DNA of 19,374 nt, from contig JABZKU010000036.1 in the NCBI GenBank assembly GCA_015257125.1, positions 1 through 19,374 on the forward strand. The letters run 5' to 3'. Source of the DNA: Prevotellaceae bacterium (GTDB taxonomy: Bacteria; Bacteroidota; Bacteroidia; Bacteroidales; Bacteroidaceae). This document shows, in pieces, positions 6,865 to 13,510 of the stretch. The notes beneath the pieces are model-generated. The model worked only from the letters and a program-made list of their open reading frames with translations, was not told where the DNA came from and made no database searches. Positions within the stretch are counted from its first letter, which is position 1. Each line of letters starts with the position of its first letter. A program made the translations under genes and the position numbers.

Positions 6865-9246
6865 TCAAAATTTCACCATCACGCCCATAGCCGGGAGCAC
6901 GGTGCCGCCCATGCTCGGGATTTGGCGGAGGAGGTAGCGGTCATTGTCGGCAGGATCGATCATCGGTTGGCCTTGTGGCGAGAGATTCGTGTAGATGGGC
7001 GCCATGGGATTGGCCGAGCGGTAGACGTTTTGTACGTCGAAGTAGAGGTTGAACGCCCATTGGCGGAAGTAAAACTCTTTGTCCACGCGCAAATCGAGTT
7101 GGTGCGCCGCCGGCAAACGCAGAGAGTTGAAGCGCGCATAGTCCAAATAGGCCGAGTTGCGGAGCCGCCAAATGGCTTTTTGTGCCGAGAGCTGCGCGTC
7201 GATCGGCGTGTAGGGCGCACCGCCCAGTCGGCGCCAACGCGCGGCAAGGCTCCAGTTGTGCGGCAGTTTCCAGCCCGCCATCAGGTTGATGATGTGGCCG
7301 GTGTCCCACGAGGAGGGCTGATATTGCCCCTTCAAATTGGTAAATTCGCTGCGGAAGAGCGTGATCGTGGCCGAAGCCGTCAAGCCCTGCGGCAAAGTGA
7401 GCCGCGCGACGGCTTCCGCTCCGTAGGCGCGTCCCAGCCCCGACGAAACCACCGCTTCATCGCCCAGCACCGCATAGGCGGCGCCCTTGCTGGCAAGGCT
7501 CATGCCCTCAAGAATGGAGATGGGGTAGTGGCGATAGGCCTTGTAGAAGCCTTCGACCGTGAGCGAAAGGCGCTCATTCGGCTGATAGTCCACACCCACC
7601 ACGCCGTGGTAGGCGATGAGGTATTTGAGCGTCTCGCGGTTGGCGAAATCGCCCGCCGCCGTTTTGTAGCCCATGGTCGTGTAGGAGGGCCGTTGTGCGT
7701 AGCGTCCCACGTTGGCGCTCAACTTCGTTTTGTCATTGAGGGCATAGCTGAGCGAGAGGCGCGGGGCGATTTGCGTGAGGGGGTTGCGCATCGCCCGATT
7801 GTAGGTGTTGCCCATCAGGTTCACCCCGAAGGACGCCTGCAAACGTTGCTGCCACCACGCTTTGGAAGCCTGCGCGAAGGCCGAATAGGCGAAGAGGTGC
7901 AGGTTGCTTTCGTAGTGGTCGACCGTCGGCACGCCCGCTTCGATGCGATAGCGTTGCGTGCGGTTGAAGTAGTGCGCGTGTTGCACGCCGGCACCGACGT
8001 TGAGTTTGAAAGGCAGCGTCCAGAAGGTGCGTTCGAAACGCAACTTGTTTTCCGACTCTTGCGACCGGTAGTCAAAGAGTTTCGGCAGGCTCGCGTCGTT
8101 TCCGGGGTATTTGTGGCTGCCGTTGTCGAGGAAATTGCGGCTCAACACCCAGCGGTCGGTGTGCGTCGTGGCGGCCACTTTATAGACAGCCCCCAAGGTG
8201 TAGTGCCATTGGTCGTAGGCGGGCAAGACGTTCAGCAGAAAGCGCCGGATCTCCTGCGCACTTTCGTCCAGCTCTGTGTTGAGGCGCATGTGGTCGATGG
8301 AGGCCAAACCGATGACGGTCAGGCTACTATGCGTGCCGATGCGGTAATTGTATTTGAGTTGAAAGTCATTGTAGGTGGGCAAGAAGGGGAGGCCGAACCA
8401 CTTGAAGAGCACTTTCAGATAGGATTGGCGCGCCGAAACGATGAACGACGAGCGCGCGTTGATCGGCCCGTCGAGGGTGACGGAAGCATCGGAAGCCCCG
8501 AGCGAAACCTTCGTGTGCAGGCGGTCGCGGCTTCCTTCTTTCATGCGAATGTCCATCACGGAACTCAGCGCGTTGGGGCGGTTGGCCGGAAAAGCCCCCG
8601 TGTAGAAGTCCACCGCGCTCATAAAGTCGGGGTTCAAGATGCCCACTGCGCCGCCGGCTGCGCCTTGTGTCGAGAAGTGGTTGATGACCGGCAGTTCGAT
8701 GCCTTCCAGGTAAAAGACATTCTCCGCCGGCCCGCCGCCGCGAACGAGTAGGTCGTTGCGGTTCGCGTCCGTCGAAACCACGCCCGGCAACGTCTGGATC
8801 AATTTCGACACGTCGCGGTTCATGCCCGCGCTCTTCTCGATTTGCTGTACTTCGAGCCGACTCACCGAGAGCGGACTCTCGGCGCGTTTCGCCTGCGTGT
8901 CGGATTTCACCACCGCTTCGGTGAGCGAAAATGCACTTTCGCTCAACTCTACATCCACAAATGCGGTTTGGTTGCCCAAGACTTGGAACTCTTCCGTGCG
9001 CTTGTTCTCAAATCCCAAGAGTTGGACGGCGAGATGGTAGAAGCCGGGTGCCACATTTTTGAACACATAGTTGCCCACCGAGTCTGTGACTGTCGCGCGT
9101 TTTGTGCCTTCCATGCGCACTACCGCGCCGATCAGTGCTTCGTTGTTGCGCGCATTCCACACCCGCCCCTTCACTGTGCCGCGTTGTGCCGCGAGGGGGA
9201 GCATCGTTGTGAGCAAAAGTGTGAGAAAGAAGAGTTTAAGTCGCAT
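6865..9246 (-). CDS. TonB-dependent outer-membrane receptor, substrate unknown
   Basis: A 793-aa receptor. The frame is open 30 codons further upstream, but the ATG at 9244-9246 is chosen because it begins a normal signal peptide (MRLKLFFLTLLLTTMLPLAAQ, cut after Ala20). A carboxypeptidase-regulatory-like domain spans about 22-102 (VKGRVWNARNNEALIGAVV...), the plug about 108-232 (KLIQTLPGVVSTD, LLVRGGGPAENVFYLEGIELP), and the barrel the rest, ending in VMVKF with the C-terminal Phe. The RGGGPAENVFYLEGIELP type of plug is common in Bacteroidota receptors of unknown ligand that are not paired with SusD. No SusD or lipoprotein gene adjoins it: the next gene downstream has its own promoter and the upstream gene is an Abi protein. 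It therefore looks like a monocistronic gene. Its promoter overlaps the end of the Abi gene, and the leader carries a terminator-like palindrome. Confidence 0.95.
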   Translation of the reverse strand: MRLKLFFLTLLLTTMLPLAAQRGTVKGRVWNARNNEALIGAVVRMEGTKRATVTDSVGNYVFKNVAPGFYHLAVQLLGFENKRTEEFQVLGNQTAFVDVELSESAFSLTEAVVKSDTQAKRAESPLSVSRLEVQQIEKSAGMNRDVSKLIQTLPGVVSTDANRNDLLVRGGGPAENVFYLEGIELPVINHFSTQGAAGGAVGILNPDFMSAVDFYTGAFPANRPNALSSVMDIRMKEGSRDRLHTKVSLGASDASVTLDGPINARSSFIVSARQSYLKVLFKWFGLPFLPTYNDFQLKYNYRIGTHSSLTVIGLASIDHMRLNTELDESAQEIRRFLLNVLPAYDQWHYTLGAVYKVAATTHTDRWVLSRNFLDNGSHKYPGNDASLPKLFDYRSQESENKLRFERTFWTLPFKLNVGAGVQHAHYFNRTQRYRIEAGVPTVDHYESNLHLFAYSAFAQASKAWWQQRLQASFGVNLMGNTYNRAMRNPLTQIAPRLSLSYALNDKTKLSANVGRYAQRPSYTTMGYKTAAGDFANRETLKYLIAYHGVVGVDYQPNERLSLTVEGFYKAYRHYPISILEGMSLASKGAAYAVLGDEAVVSSGLGRAYGAEAVARLTLPQGLTASATITLFRSEFTNLKGQYQPSSWDTGHIINLMAGWKLPHNWSLAARWRRLGGAPYTPIDAQLSAQKAIWRLRNSAYLDYARFNSLRLPAAHQLDLRVDKEFYFRQWAFNLYFDVQNVYRSANPMAPIYTNLSPQGQPMIDPADNDRYLLRQIPSMGGTVLPAMGVMVKF

Positions 9247-9297
9247 AGAGGGAGTCTGTGTTGGGGTGAAGTGTGGACGATCCGTCCGCCGATTTAC

Positions 9298-9330
9298 AAA
9301 AAATCCCCTCGTACAGCGCTGTACGAGGGG
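9298..9330 (-). terminator. intrinsic terminator-like palindrome with U-tract in front of the receptor gene
   Basis: Bases 9305-9330 are a perfect loopless 26-bp palindrome (13-bp arms, CCCCTCGTACAGC and its complement). On the minus strand it is followed by A and six T (9298-9303), the form of a Rho-independent terminator. It lies 78 bases after the Abi stop, so it may end that transcript. It also lies downstream of the apparent promoter of the 793-aa receptor, so it may act as an attenuator in that leader. Confidence 0.7.
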
Positions 9331-9397
9331 GATCATTTGGGGATTTTATAGTGTTAACGGCCGTGTCGCGGACAGCCGACAGCACTTTTATCGGTTG

Positions 9398-9429
9398 CAA
9401 AGGTAATTTATTGCTTTGATATGACCAAA
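9398..9429 (-). promoter_or_regulatory. Bacteroidota-type promoter for the 793-aa TonB receptor
   Basis: On the minus strand TTTG (complement of 9426-9429) is followed after 20 bases by TACCTTTG (complement of 9398-9405), an excellent -33/-7 pair. The -33 element lies in the last codons of the Abi gene and the -7 element just after its stop. The leader to the receptor ATG would be about 145 bases. Confidence 0.75.
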
Positions 9430-10343
9430 TCTTGTAGTGCTAATTCGTCCATTGATGCGCATTTTTTAAGAATTTGTTTGAGGCATGGGGCTTCTTCTAT
9501 GAGATCCTTGTATAGATTTTGTATGTTTTGAAGCAGCTCATCGCGTCTATTGGTTGAGAAATGCCCAAGTAAGAAAGTAATGATCTTTAGCGCGCCAAAG
9601 AATTTATGGGTTTCATCCTTTGTAAAGTGTACAGGATTTGATTCTGGGAAATGGTATAGTTGTAGATGGAAAAGTTGTGTACCGTGTGCGCAGCGATTTC
9701 TTAGTTCACGACAAATATCTAAGTAACTAATAAACTGTTTGATACTATTGACACCGAAACGACGACTTATAAAGAGTTTGAGCTTGGTATCTTTGAGGCT
9801 CTTGTATAGTTCAACGAGCGAACCAAAAGTCATAAATTCGATTGTTTTCCATGGTGGAGCAAAAAGGTCATTTGGATGATTGAGATGATGACGTCTAATA
9901 ATGTCAGATTTTCTCCGGATCTCTTTATAAACCTTTTCTGTAAAGCTGTCTGCAAACTTCCCCTCTACAATTTGGGGATCTACAAACCAAAGATTGTTGT
10001 CTTTATATTCTAGGGAAACCCAGTGGATGATGTTTGTTCTTAGAGAAACCTCTATTCTTTGAAGGTGCTTTTGAAGTAACTGACGAACGTCAAAGTCAAA
10101 ATAATAAAGAGCAACGGCGTTTTCAAAGAAGGTATCTTCGTTATATATGTGATTGCGTTTCTCTTTTTGCGGAAAACTTTTTTCGAAAGGGAAAAAGCAA
10201 AAGCCTAATCGAAAATAACCGATATCGAGTAGTTGTTCTTTCGCTTTTTCGACATCGCGAAACTGCACGTTGCGACTTTTGAGCAATGCAATTTGCTCAT
10301 CAATGGTTTTTGCAACTTTTTTCGTTTCAACTTCAGAAGTCAT
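9408..10343 (-). CDS. Abi_2-family abortive infection protein (AbiD/AbiF-like, HEPN-type)
   Basis: A 311-aa soluble protein with no signal peptide, starting at the ATG at 10341-10343. The N-terminal segment LLDIGYFRLGFCFFPFE (38-54) matches the 'L-x-x-I-x-Y-x-R-L-x-x-Y-x-x-PF' motif of Abi_2 (AbiD/AbiF) proteins. RNRCAH at 215-220 is an R-x4-H motif (RN-x3-H form) typical of HEPN ribonuclease-like domains. Members are phage-defence proteins that are thought to act on RNA and halt the infected cell. The gene is visibly AT-rich compared with dnaK and the receptors on both sides and uses many A/T-ending codons, which suggests horizontal acquisition. It sits alone, flanked by hairpins; no clear TAnnTTTG promoter was found in the 55 bases upstream. 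Family assignment is confident; activity against phage is inferred from the family. Confidence 0.85.
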   Translation of the reverse strand: MTSEVETKKVAKTIDEQIALLKSRNVQFRDVEKAKEQLLDIGYFRLGFCFFPFEKSFPQKEKRNHIYNEDTFFENAVALYYFDFDVRQLLQKHLQRIEVSLRTNIIHWVSLEYKDNNLWFVDPQIVEGKFADSFTEKVYKEIRRKSDIIRRHHLNHPNDLFAPPWKTIEFMTFGSLVELYKSLKDTKLKLFISRRFGVNSIKQFISYLDICRELRNRCAHGTQLFHLQLYHFPESNPVHFTKDETHKFFGALKIITFLLGHFSTNRRDELLQNIQNLYKDLIEEAPCLKQILKKCASMDELALQDLVISKQ

Positions 10344-10398
10344 CGAGGTAAGTAGAAGGAAGAAAGGGATAGAGAAATGTTAGAATAATTATAGAATT

Positions 10399-10429
10399 GC
10401 GCCGAGTCCGCATAGTGCAGACTCGGCGC
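10399..10429 (-). terminator. hairpin downstream of dnaK, probable terminator
   Basis: Perfect 10-bp arms GCGCCGAGTC/GACTCGGCGC flank an 11-base loop that can add a 3-bp GCA/TGC stem. It begins 27 bases after the dnaK stop. On the minus strand it is followed by an AT-rich stretch (AATTCTATAATT) rather than a pure T-run, so termination may be partial. Confidence 0.6.
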
Positions 10430-10455
10430 ACCCATTATTTTAAGGGACCTGTGCC

Positions 10456-12366
10456 TTACTTCACTTCTTCGAAGTCAGCGTCTTGGATATCCTCCTTGCC
10501 GTTTTGCTGCGTGCCGCCCTGTGCACTTTGTTGTGCACCCTGTGCGAAGTCCTGCGCACCCGGTTGAGCAGCCTGAGCCTGGGCATAGAATTTCTCCATC
10601 GCCTTGTTCAGCGTTTCGGTAGCCGCATCGATGGCCGCAACGTCCTGCGCCTTGTGCGCCTCCTTCAGCGTGTTGAGCGCAGTTTCGATCTCGCCCTTCA
10701 CATCAGCCGGCAGTTTGTCGCCGTTCTCCTTCAGGAGGTTCTCCGTTTGGAAGATCATGCTGTCCGCCTTGTTGATTTTCTCGATGCGTTCAGCCTCCGC
10801 CTTGTCGGCAGCCGCGTTGGCCTCAGCCTCCGCCTTCATGCGGTCGATTTCCTCCTTCGAGAGGTTAGACGAAGCCTCGATGCGAATGCTCTGTTCCTTG
10901 CCCGTCGCCTTGTCCTTGGCGCTCACGTTGAGGATACCGTTGGCATCGATGTCGAACGTCACCTCAATTTGAGGCACACCGCGCTTGGCGGGAGCGATGC
11001 CGGCCAGGTTGAAGCGGCCGATGCTCTTGTTTTGAGCCGCCATCGGGCGCTCACCTTGGAGCACATGGATGGTCACTTCCGGTTGGTTGTCCTCGGCCGT
11101 CGAGAAAGTCTGGCTGCGCTTGCAGGGGATCGTGGTGTTGGCTTCCACGAGCTTGGTCATCACACCGCCCAGTGTCTCGATACCCATCGAAAGCGGGGTC
11201 ACATCGAGCAGCACGATGTCGCTCACGCCGCTCTCCTTGTTGAGGATGGCACCTTGAATTGCGGCACCCACAGCCACCACTTCGTCGGGGTTCACACCCT
11301 TAGAGGGAGCCTTGCCGAAGAAGTCTTGAACCAACTGCTGCACTGCGGGGATACGGCTCGAACCGCCCACGAGGATCACTTCGTCGATCTCGTTTTTCTC
11401 CAGTCCGGCGTCGCGCAATGCGTTTTGGCAGGGCACAAGGCAAGCTTGGATCAGACCGTGAGCCAATTGTTCGAACTTGGCGCGCGTGAGTGTCTTGACC
11501 AAGTGCTTGGGCACGCCGCCCACCGGCATGATGTAGGGGAGGTTGATCTCCGTCGAGGCCGAGCTCGAGAGTTCGATCTTCGCTTTTTCGGCGGCCTCCT
11601 TCAGGCGCTGCATGGCCATCGGGTCGGTGGTGAGGTCGGCACCCTCGTCGTTCTTGAATTCCTGCACGAGCCAGTCGATGATCACTTGGTCGAAGTCGTC
11701 ACCGCCCAGGTGCGTGTCGCCGTTGGTGGAGAGCACTTCGAACACGCCGCCGCCGAACTCGAGAATCGAGATGTCGAACGTACCGCCGCCGAGGTCAAAC
11801 ACGGCGATCTTCATGTCTTTGTGTGCCTTGTCCACACCGTAGGCGAGAGCGGCAGCCGTGGGTTCGTTCACGATGCGCTTCACTTCCAGTCCGGCGATCT
11901 GGCCGGCTTCTTTGGTGGCCTGGCGTTGCGAGTCGGAGAAGTAGGCCGGCACCGTGATCACGGCTTCCGTCACTTCCTGGCCCAGATAGTCTTCGGCCGT
12001 CTTCTTCATTTTCTGAAGAATCATGGCCGAGATTTCCTGCGGCGTGTAGTTGCGGCCGTCGACGGCCACGCGGGGCAGTCCGCCCTCGTTGACCACGTCG
12101 TAGGGCATGCGTTCGATCTCCTTCTGCACCTGAGCGTAGTTTTCGCCCATGAAGCGTTTGATCGAGTAGATGGTGCGTTTCGGGTTGGTGATGGCTTGGC
12201 GCTTGGCGGGATCGCCCACCTTGCGTTCGCCGCCTTCGACGAAGGCCACCACCGAAGGCGTGGTGCGCTTGCCTTCGCTGTTGGCGATGACAACAGGTTC
12301 GTTACCTTCAAATACAGATACGCACGAGTTCGTGGTTCCGAGGTCAATTCCGATAATCTTTCCCAT
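10456..12366 (-). CDS. dnaK: molecular chaperone DnaK (Hsp70)
   Basis: A 636-aa Hsp70 of normal length. The frame is open 75 codons further upstream, but the ATG at 12364-12366 gives the universal N-terminus MGKIIGIDLGTTNSCVSVFEG. The ATPase domain (about 1-380) shows phosphate-1 IGIDLGTTNS, phosphate-2 FDLGGGTFDIS and adenosine-binding VGGSSRIPAVQ. The linker and substrate domain follow with DVTPLSMGIETLGG, then the helical lid, a Gln/Ala/Gly-rich tail (starting AQAAQPGAQ) and the conserved end DADFEEVK. It folds nascent and stress-damaged proteins with DnaJ and GrpE, neither of which is encoded here. No CIRCE element is visible; instead a consensus sigma-54 site lies about 140 bases upstream. 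A hairpin after the stop separates it from the Abi gene. Confidence 0.99.
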   Translation of the reverse strand: MGKIIGIDLGTTNSCVSVFEGNEPVVIANSEGKRTTPSVVAFVEGGERKVGDPAKRQAITNPKRTIYSIKRFMGENYAQVQKEIERMPYDVVNEGGLPRVAVDGRNYTPQEISAMILQKMKKTAEDYLGQEVTEAVITVPAYFSDSQRQATKEAGQIAGLEVKRIVNEPTAAALAYGVDKAHKDMKIAVFDLGGGTFDISILEFGGGVFEVLSTNGDTHLGGDDFDQVIIDWLVQEFKNDEGADLTTDPMAMQRLKEAAEKAKIELSSSASTEINLPYIMPVGGVPKHLVKTLTRAKFEQLAHGLIQACLVPCQNALRDAGLEKNEIDEVILVGGSSRIPAVQQLVQDFFGKAPSKGVNPDEVVAVGAAIQGAILNKESGVSDIVLLDVTPLSMGIETLGGVMTKLVEANTTIPCKRSQTFSTAEDNQPEVTIHVLQGERPMAAQNKSIGRFNLAGIAPAKRGVPQIEVTFDIDANGILNVSAKDKATGKEQSIRIEASSNLSKEEIDRMKAEAEANAAADKAEAERIEKINKADSMIFQTENLLKENGDKLPADVKGEIETALNTLKEAHKAQDVAAIDAATETLNKAMEKFYAQAQAAQPGAQDFAQGAQQSAQGGTQQNGKEDIQDADFEEVK

Positions 12367-12505
12367 AGTGGTATGTTGCTTTTTTATTTTTGTTACTATA
12401 TAATATGGAGTGTGCGGCGCGTCGGGCGGACTTGCGTTGCCGCGCTGCGTTCGGTGGCCTGCGCTCTCGAGGAGGTGTTGGCCTTGCGCCGTACGCTTTC
12501 TTTTT

Positions 12506-12521
12506 TGCAAGCCGTGTGCCA
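12506..12521 (-). promoter_or_regulatory. candidate sigma-54 (-24/-12) promoter upstream of dnaK
   Basis: The minus strand reads TGGCACACGGCTTGCA, matching the RpoN consensus TGGCAC-R-N4-TTGC-W at every specified base, with GG and GC correctly 10 bases apart. The start would be near 12495, giving a leader of about 130 bases to the dnaK ATG. No good TAnnTTTG element was found in this gap, although TACATTTTG near 12590 is one base off. Function is inferred from sequence only. Confidence 0.5.
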
Positions 12522-12547
12522 ATGTCGCAAGGCTGACAAAACGGCAG

Positions 12548-12586
12548 AAAAAAGCCCCCTTCTGCCTGCACAGGGCGGAAGGGGGC
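12548..12586 (-). terminator. intrinsic terminator after the 204-aa module protein
   Basis: Arms GCCCCCTTCTGCC and GGCGGAAGGGGGC (12554-12586) form a 13-bp stem with one imperfect pair and a 7-base loop. On the minus strand six T follow directly (12548-12553). It lies 38 bases after the stop of the upstream gene and isolates dnaK from it. Confidence 0.85.
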
Positions 12587-12623
12587 GACAAAATGTATGG
12601 GGTTATCGGTCGAAAAACGCACC

Positions 12624-12709
12624 TTAGCGCATCATTTTCCGTCCGCCGCGGATGACAAGGCCGCGGGGCACGGCGGTCGAGACGCGCCGACCGCTCAAGT
12701 CGTAGGTCG
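12624..12709. repeat. direct repeat, copy A, encoding the shared C-terminal tail
   Basis: This 86-base segment aligns without gaps to 13425-13510 with 11 differences by eye. It encodes the last 27 residues (YDLSGRRV... to MMR) of the small secreted protein. The close match at DNA level, between neighbours whose remaining sequence is diverged, suggests recent duplication or gene conversion of the tail. Confidence 0.85.
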
Positions 12710-13238
12710 TGTTGGTGCGCGAGTGGGGAGCGGTGCGCGGCGCGGCGGCGACAGCGTCGGGCAAGGGCGCGGTGAGCGTGAAGCGCACGGCCGTCGGCGC
12801 GGAAGAGGGGGCACCTTTCGCCGCGCGGGCGTAGACCATCAGCGTGTAGGCGCCGGCTGTCGGCACGCGCAGGACGTGATGATCAGCGGGCGTGGCGTCG
12901 GCGGTGGGATAGACGGCCGAAACGAGGCTGTCGCGGTCATTGCGCAGTTCGAGGCCGCCGAGGGTGAAGGCCGCGGTGGGCGCGCCGGCGGGGAAGTGCA
13001 CGCCGAGCGTACCGCCGAGCGTGAAAGTGAGCGTGCGCGTGAGGAGGTTCACAGCGGAGTTGCCGTCGGCGGCCGGAACGAGGGCGGGCGGCACGGCATC
13101 GGCGGCGACCCATTCGTACGGCGCCCACGCATCGGGCAACGTGTCGGCATAGACGGCGGCACTGTCCGCGGCTGCCGCACCGGCCGGCGCGGCCGTGGGA
13201 GCGAAGAGGGCTAAACTGAGGAGGGGGAGGGCGATCAT
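12624..13238 (-). CDS. small secreted protein: one accessory beta-module plus Prevotella-type C-terminal tail
   Basis: A 204-aa exported protein of unknown function. It starts at the ATG at 13236-13238 with a hydrophobic signal peptide ending near AAAADS; the peptide lacks the usual Lys or Arg after Met. Residues of about 30-150 (DTLPDAWAPYEWVAADAVP..., then TLTFTLGGTLGVHF, LGGLELRNDRDSLVSA, VPTAGAYTLMVYA) follow the same pattern as two modules of the adjacent 1316-aa hydrolase (T-DAW, GTLAVQFNYRTGNTRLNLCGLELVD, NVP-x-GG-x-x-x-LVYYA). The last 27 residues (TYDLSGRRVSTAVPRGLVIR...) are nearly identical to that enzyme's end. It probably arose from an internal deletion of a copy of the neighbour or by exchange of modules. 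It has its own promoter and terminator. It could be a surface or secreted carbohydrate-binding or adhesion protein; that is a guess from context. Confidence 0.8.
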   Translation of the reverse strand: MIALPLLSLALFAPTAAPAGAAAADSAAVYADTLPDAWAPYEWVAADAVPPALVPAADGNSAVNLLTRTLTFTLGGTLGVHFPAGAPTAAFTLGGLELRNDRDSLVSAVYPTADATPADHHVLRVPTAGAYTLMVYARAAKGAPSSAPTAVRFTLTAPLPDAVAAAPRTAPHSRTNTTYDLSGRRVSTAVPRGLVIRGGRKMMR

Positions 13239-13306
13239 GGTGGAAAAACGAGGAGTGAAGACGGGGGAGCACGGCGACTTTGGCGGCCGTGCACCCTAAA
13301 CTGCTA

Positions 13307-13314
13307 CAAATATA
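13307..13314 (-). promoter_or_regulatory. -7 element of the promoter for the 204-aa module protein
   Basis: The minus strand reads TATATTTG, matching TAnnTTTG. A TTG lies 17 bases upstream, shorter than the usual 19-21, so the -33 element is uncertain. The start would be near 13300, leaving a leader of about 60 bases. Confidence 0.6.
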
Positions 13315-13348
13315 GGGAATTTTTGTGAGGACAAGGCGCGGGCCCGAC

Positions 13349-13387
13349 AAAAAAACGCTCTCCCCGCCGCAGTGCGTGGGGAGAGCG
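13349..13387 (-). terminator. intrinsic terminator of the large glycoside hydrolase gene
   Basis: Ten-base perfect arms CGCTCTCCCC/GGGGAGAGCG (13356-13387) with a 12-base loop are followed on the minus strand by seven T (13349-13355). It starts 38 bases after the stop at 13425. Confidence 0.9.
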
Positions 13388-13424
13388 TGAAGAGAGGTGG
13401 GGCGATGCTGTGTGCAAAGCCCAA

Positions 13425-13510
13425 TCAGCGCATCATTTTCTGTCCGCCGCGGATGACAAGGCCGTGGGGAGCGGCGGTCGACACGCGGCGACCCGTCAGG
13501 TCGTAGGCCG
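13425..13510. repeat. direct repeat, copy B, encoding the shared C-terminal tail
   Basis: Partner of 12624-12709. It encodes the end of the large hydrolase (YDLTGRRVSTAAPHGLVIRG... to MMR). The 'YDLxGRRV...G' form resembles tails of many Prevotella-type secreted proteins; a role as a secretion or surface-sorting signal is plausible but not shown here. Confidence 0.85.

Noticed and set aside
6482..6868. 128-codon minus-strand frame before the receptor gene
   Set aside because: It spans the promoter and operator and has no protein-like features.
9247..9336. 30-codon N-terminal extension of the 793-aa receptor
   Set aside because: It would read through the terminator-like palindrome and hide the signal peptide.
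12367..12591. 75-codon N-terminal extension of DnaK from a TTG start
   Set aside because: DnaK begins at MGKIIGIDLG in all bacteria; the extension runs through the sigma-54 site and part of a terminator.
10483..12627. 714-codon open frame opposite dnaK
   Set aside because: Long antisense frames opposite hsp70 genes are a known by-product of codon bias; the product has no recognisable domain.
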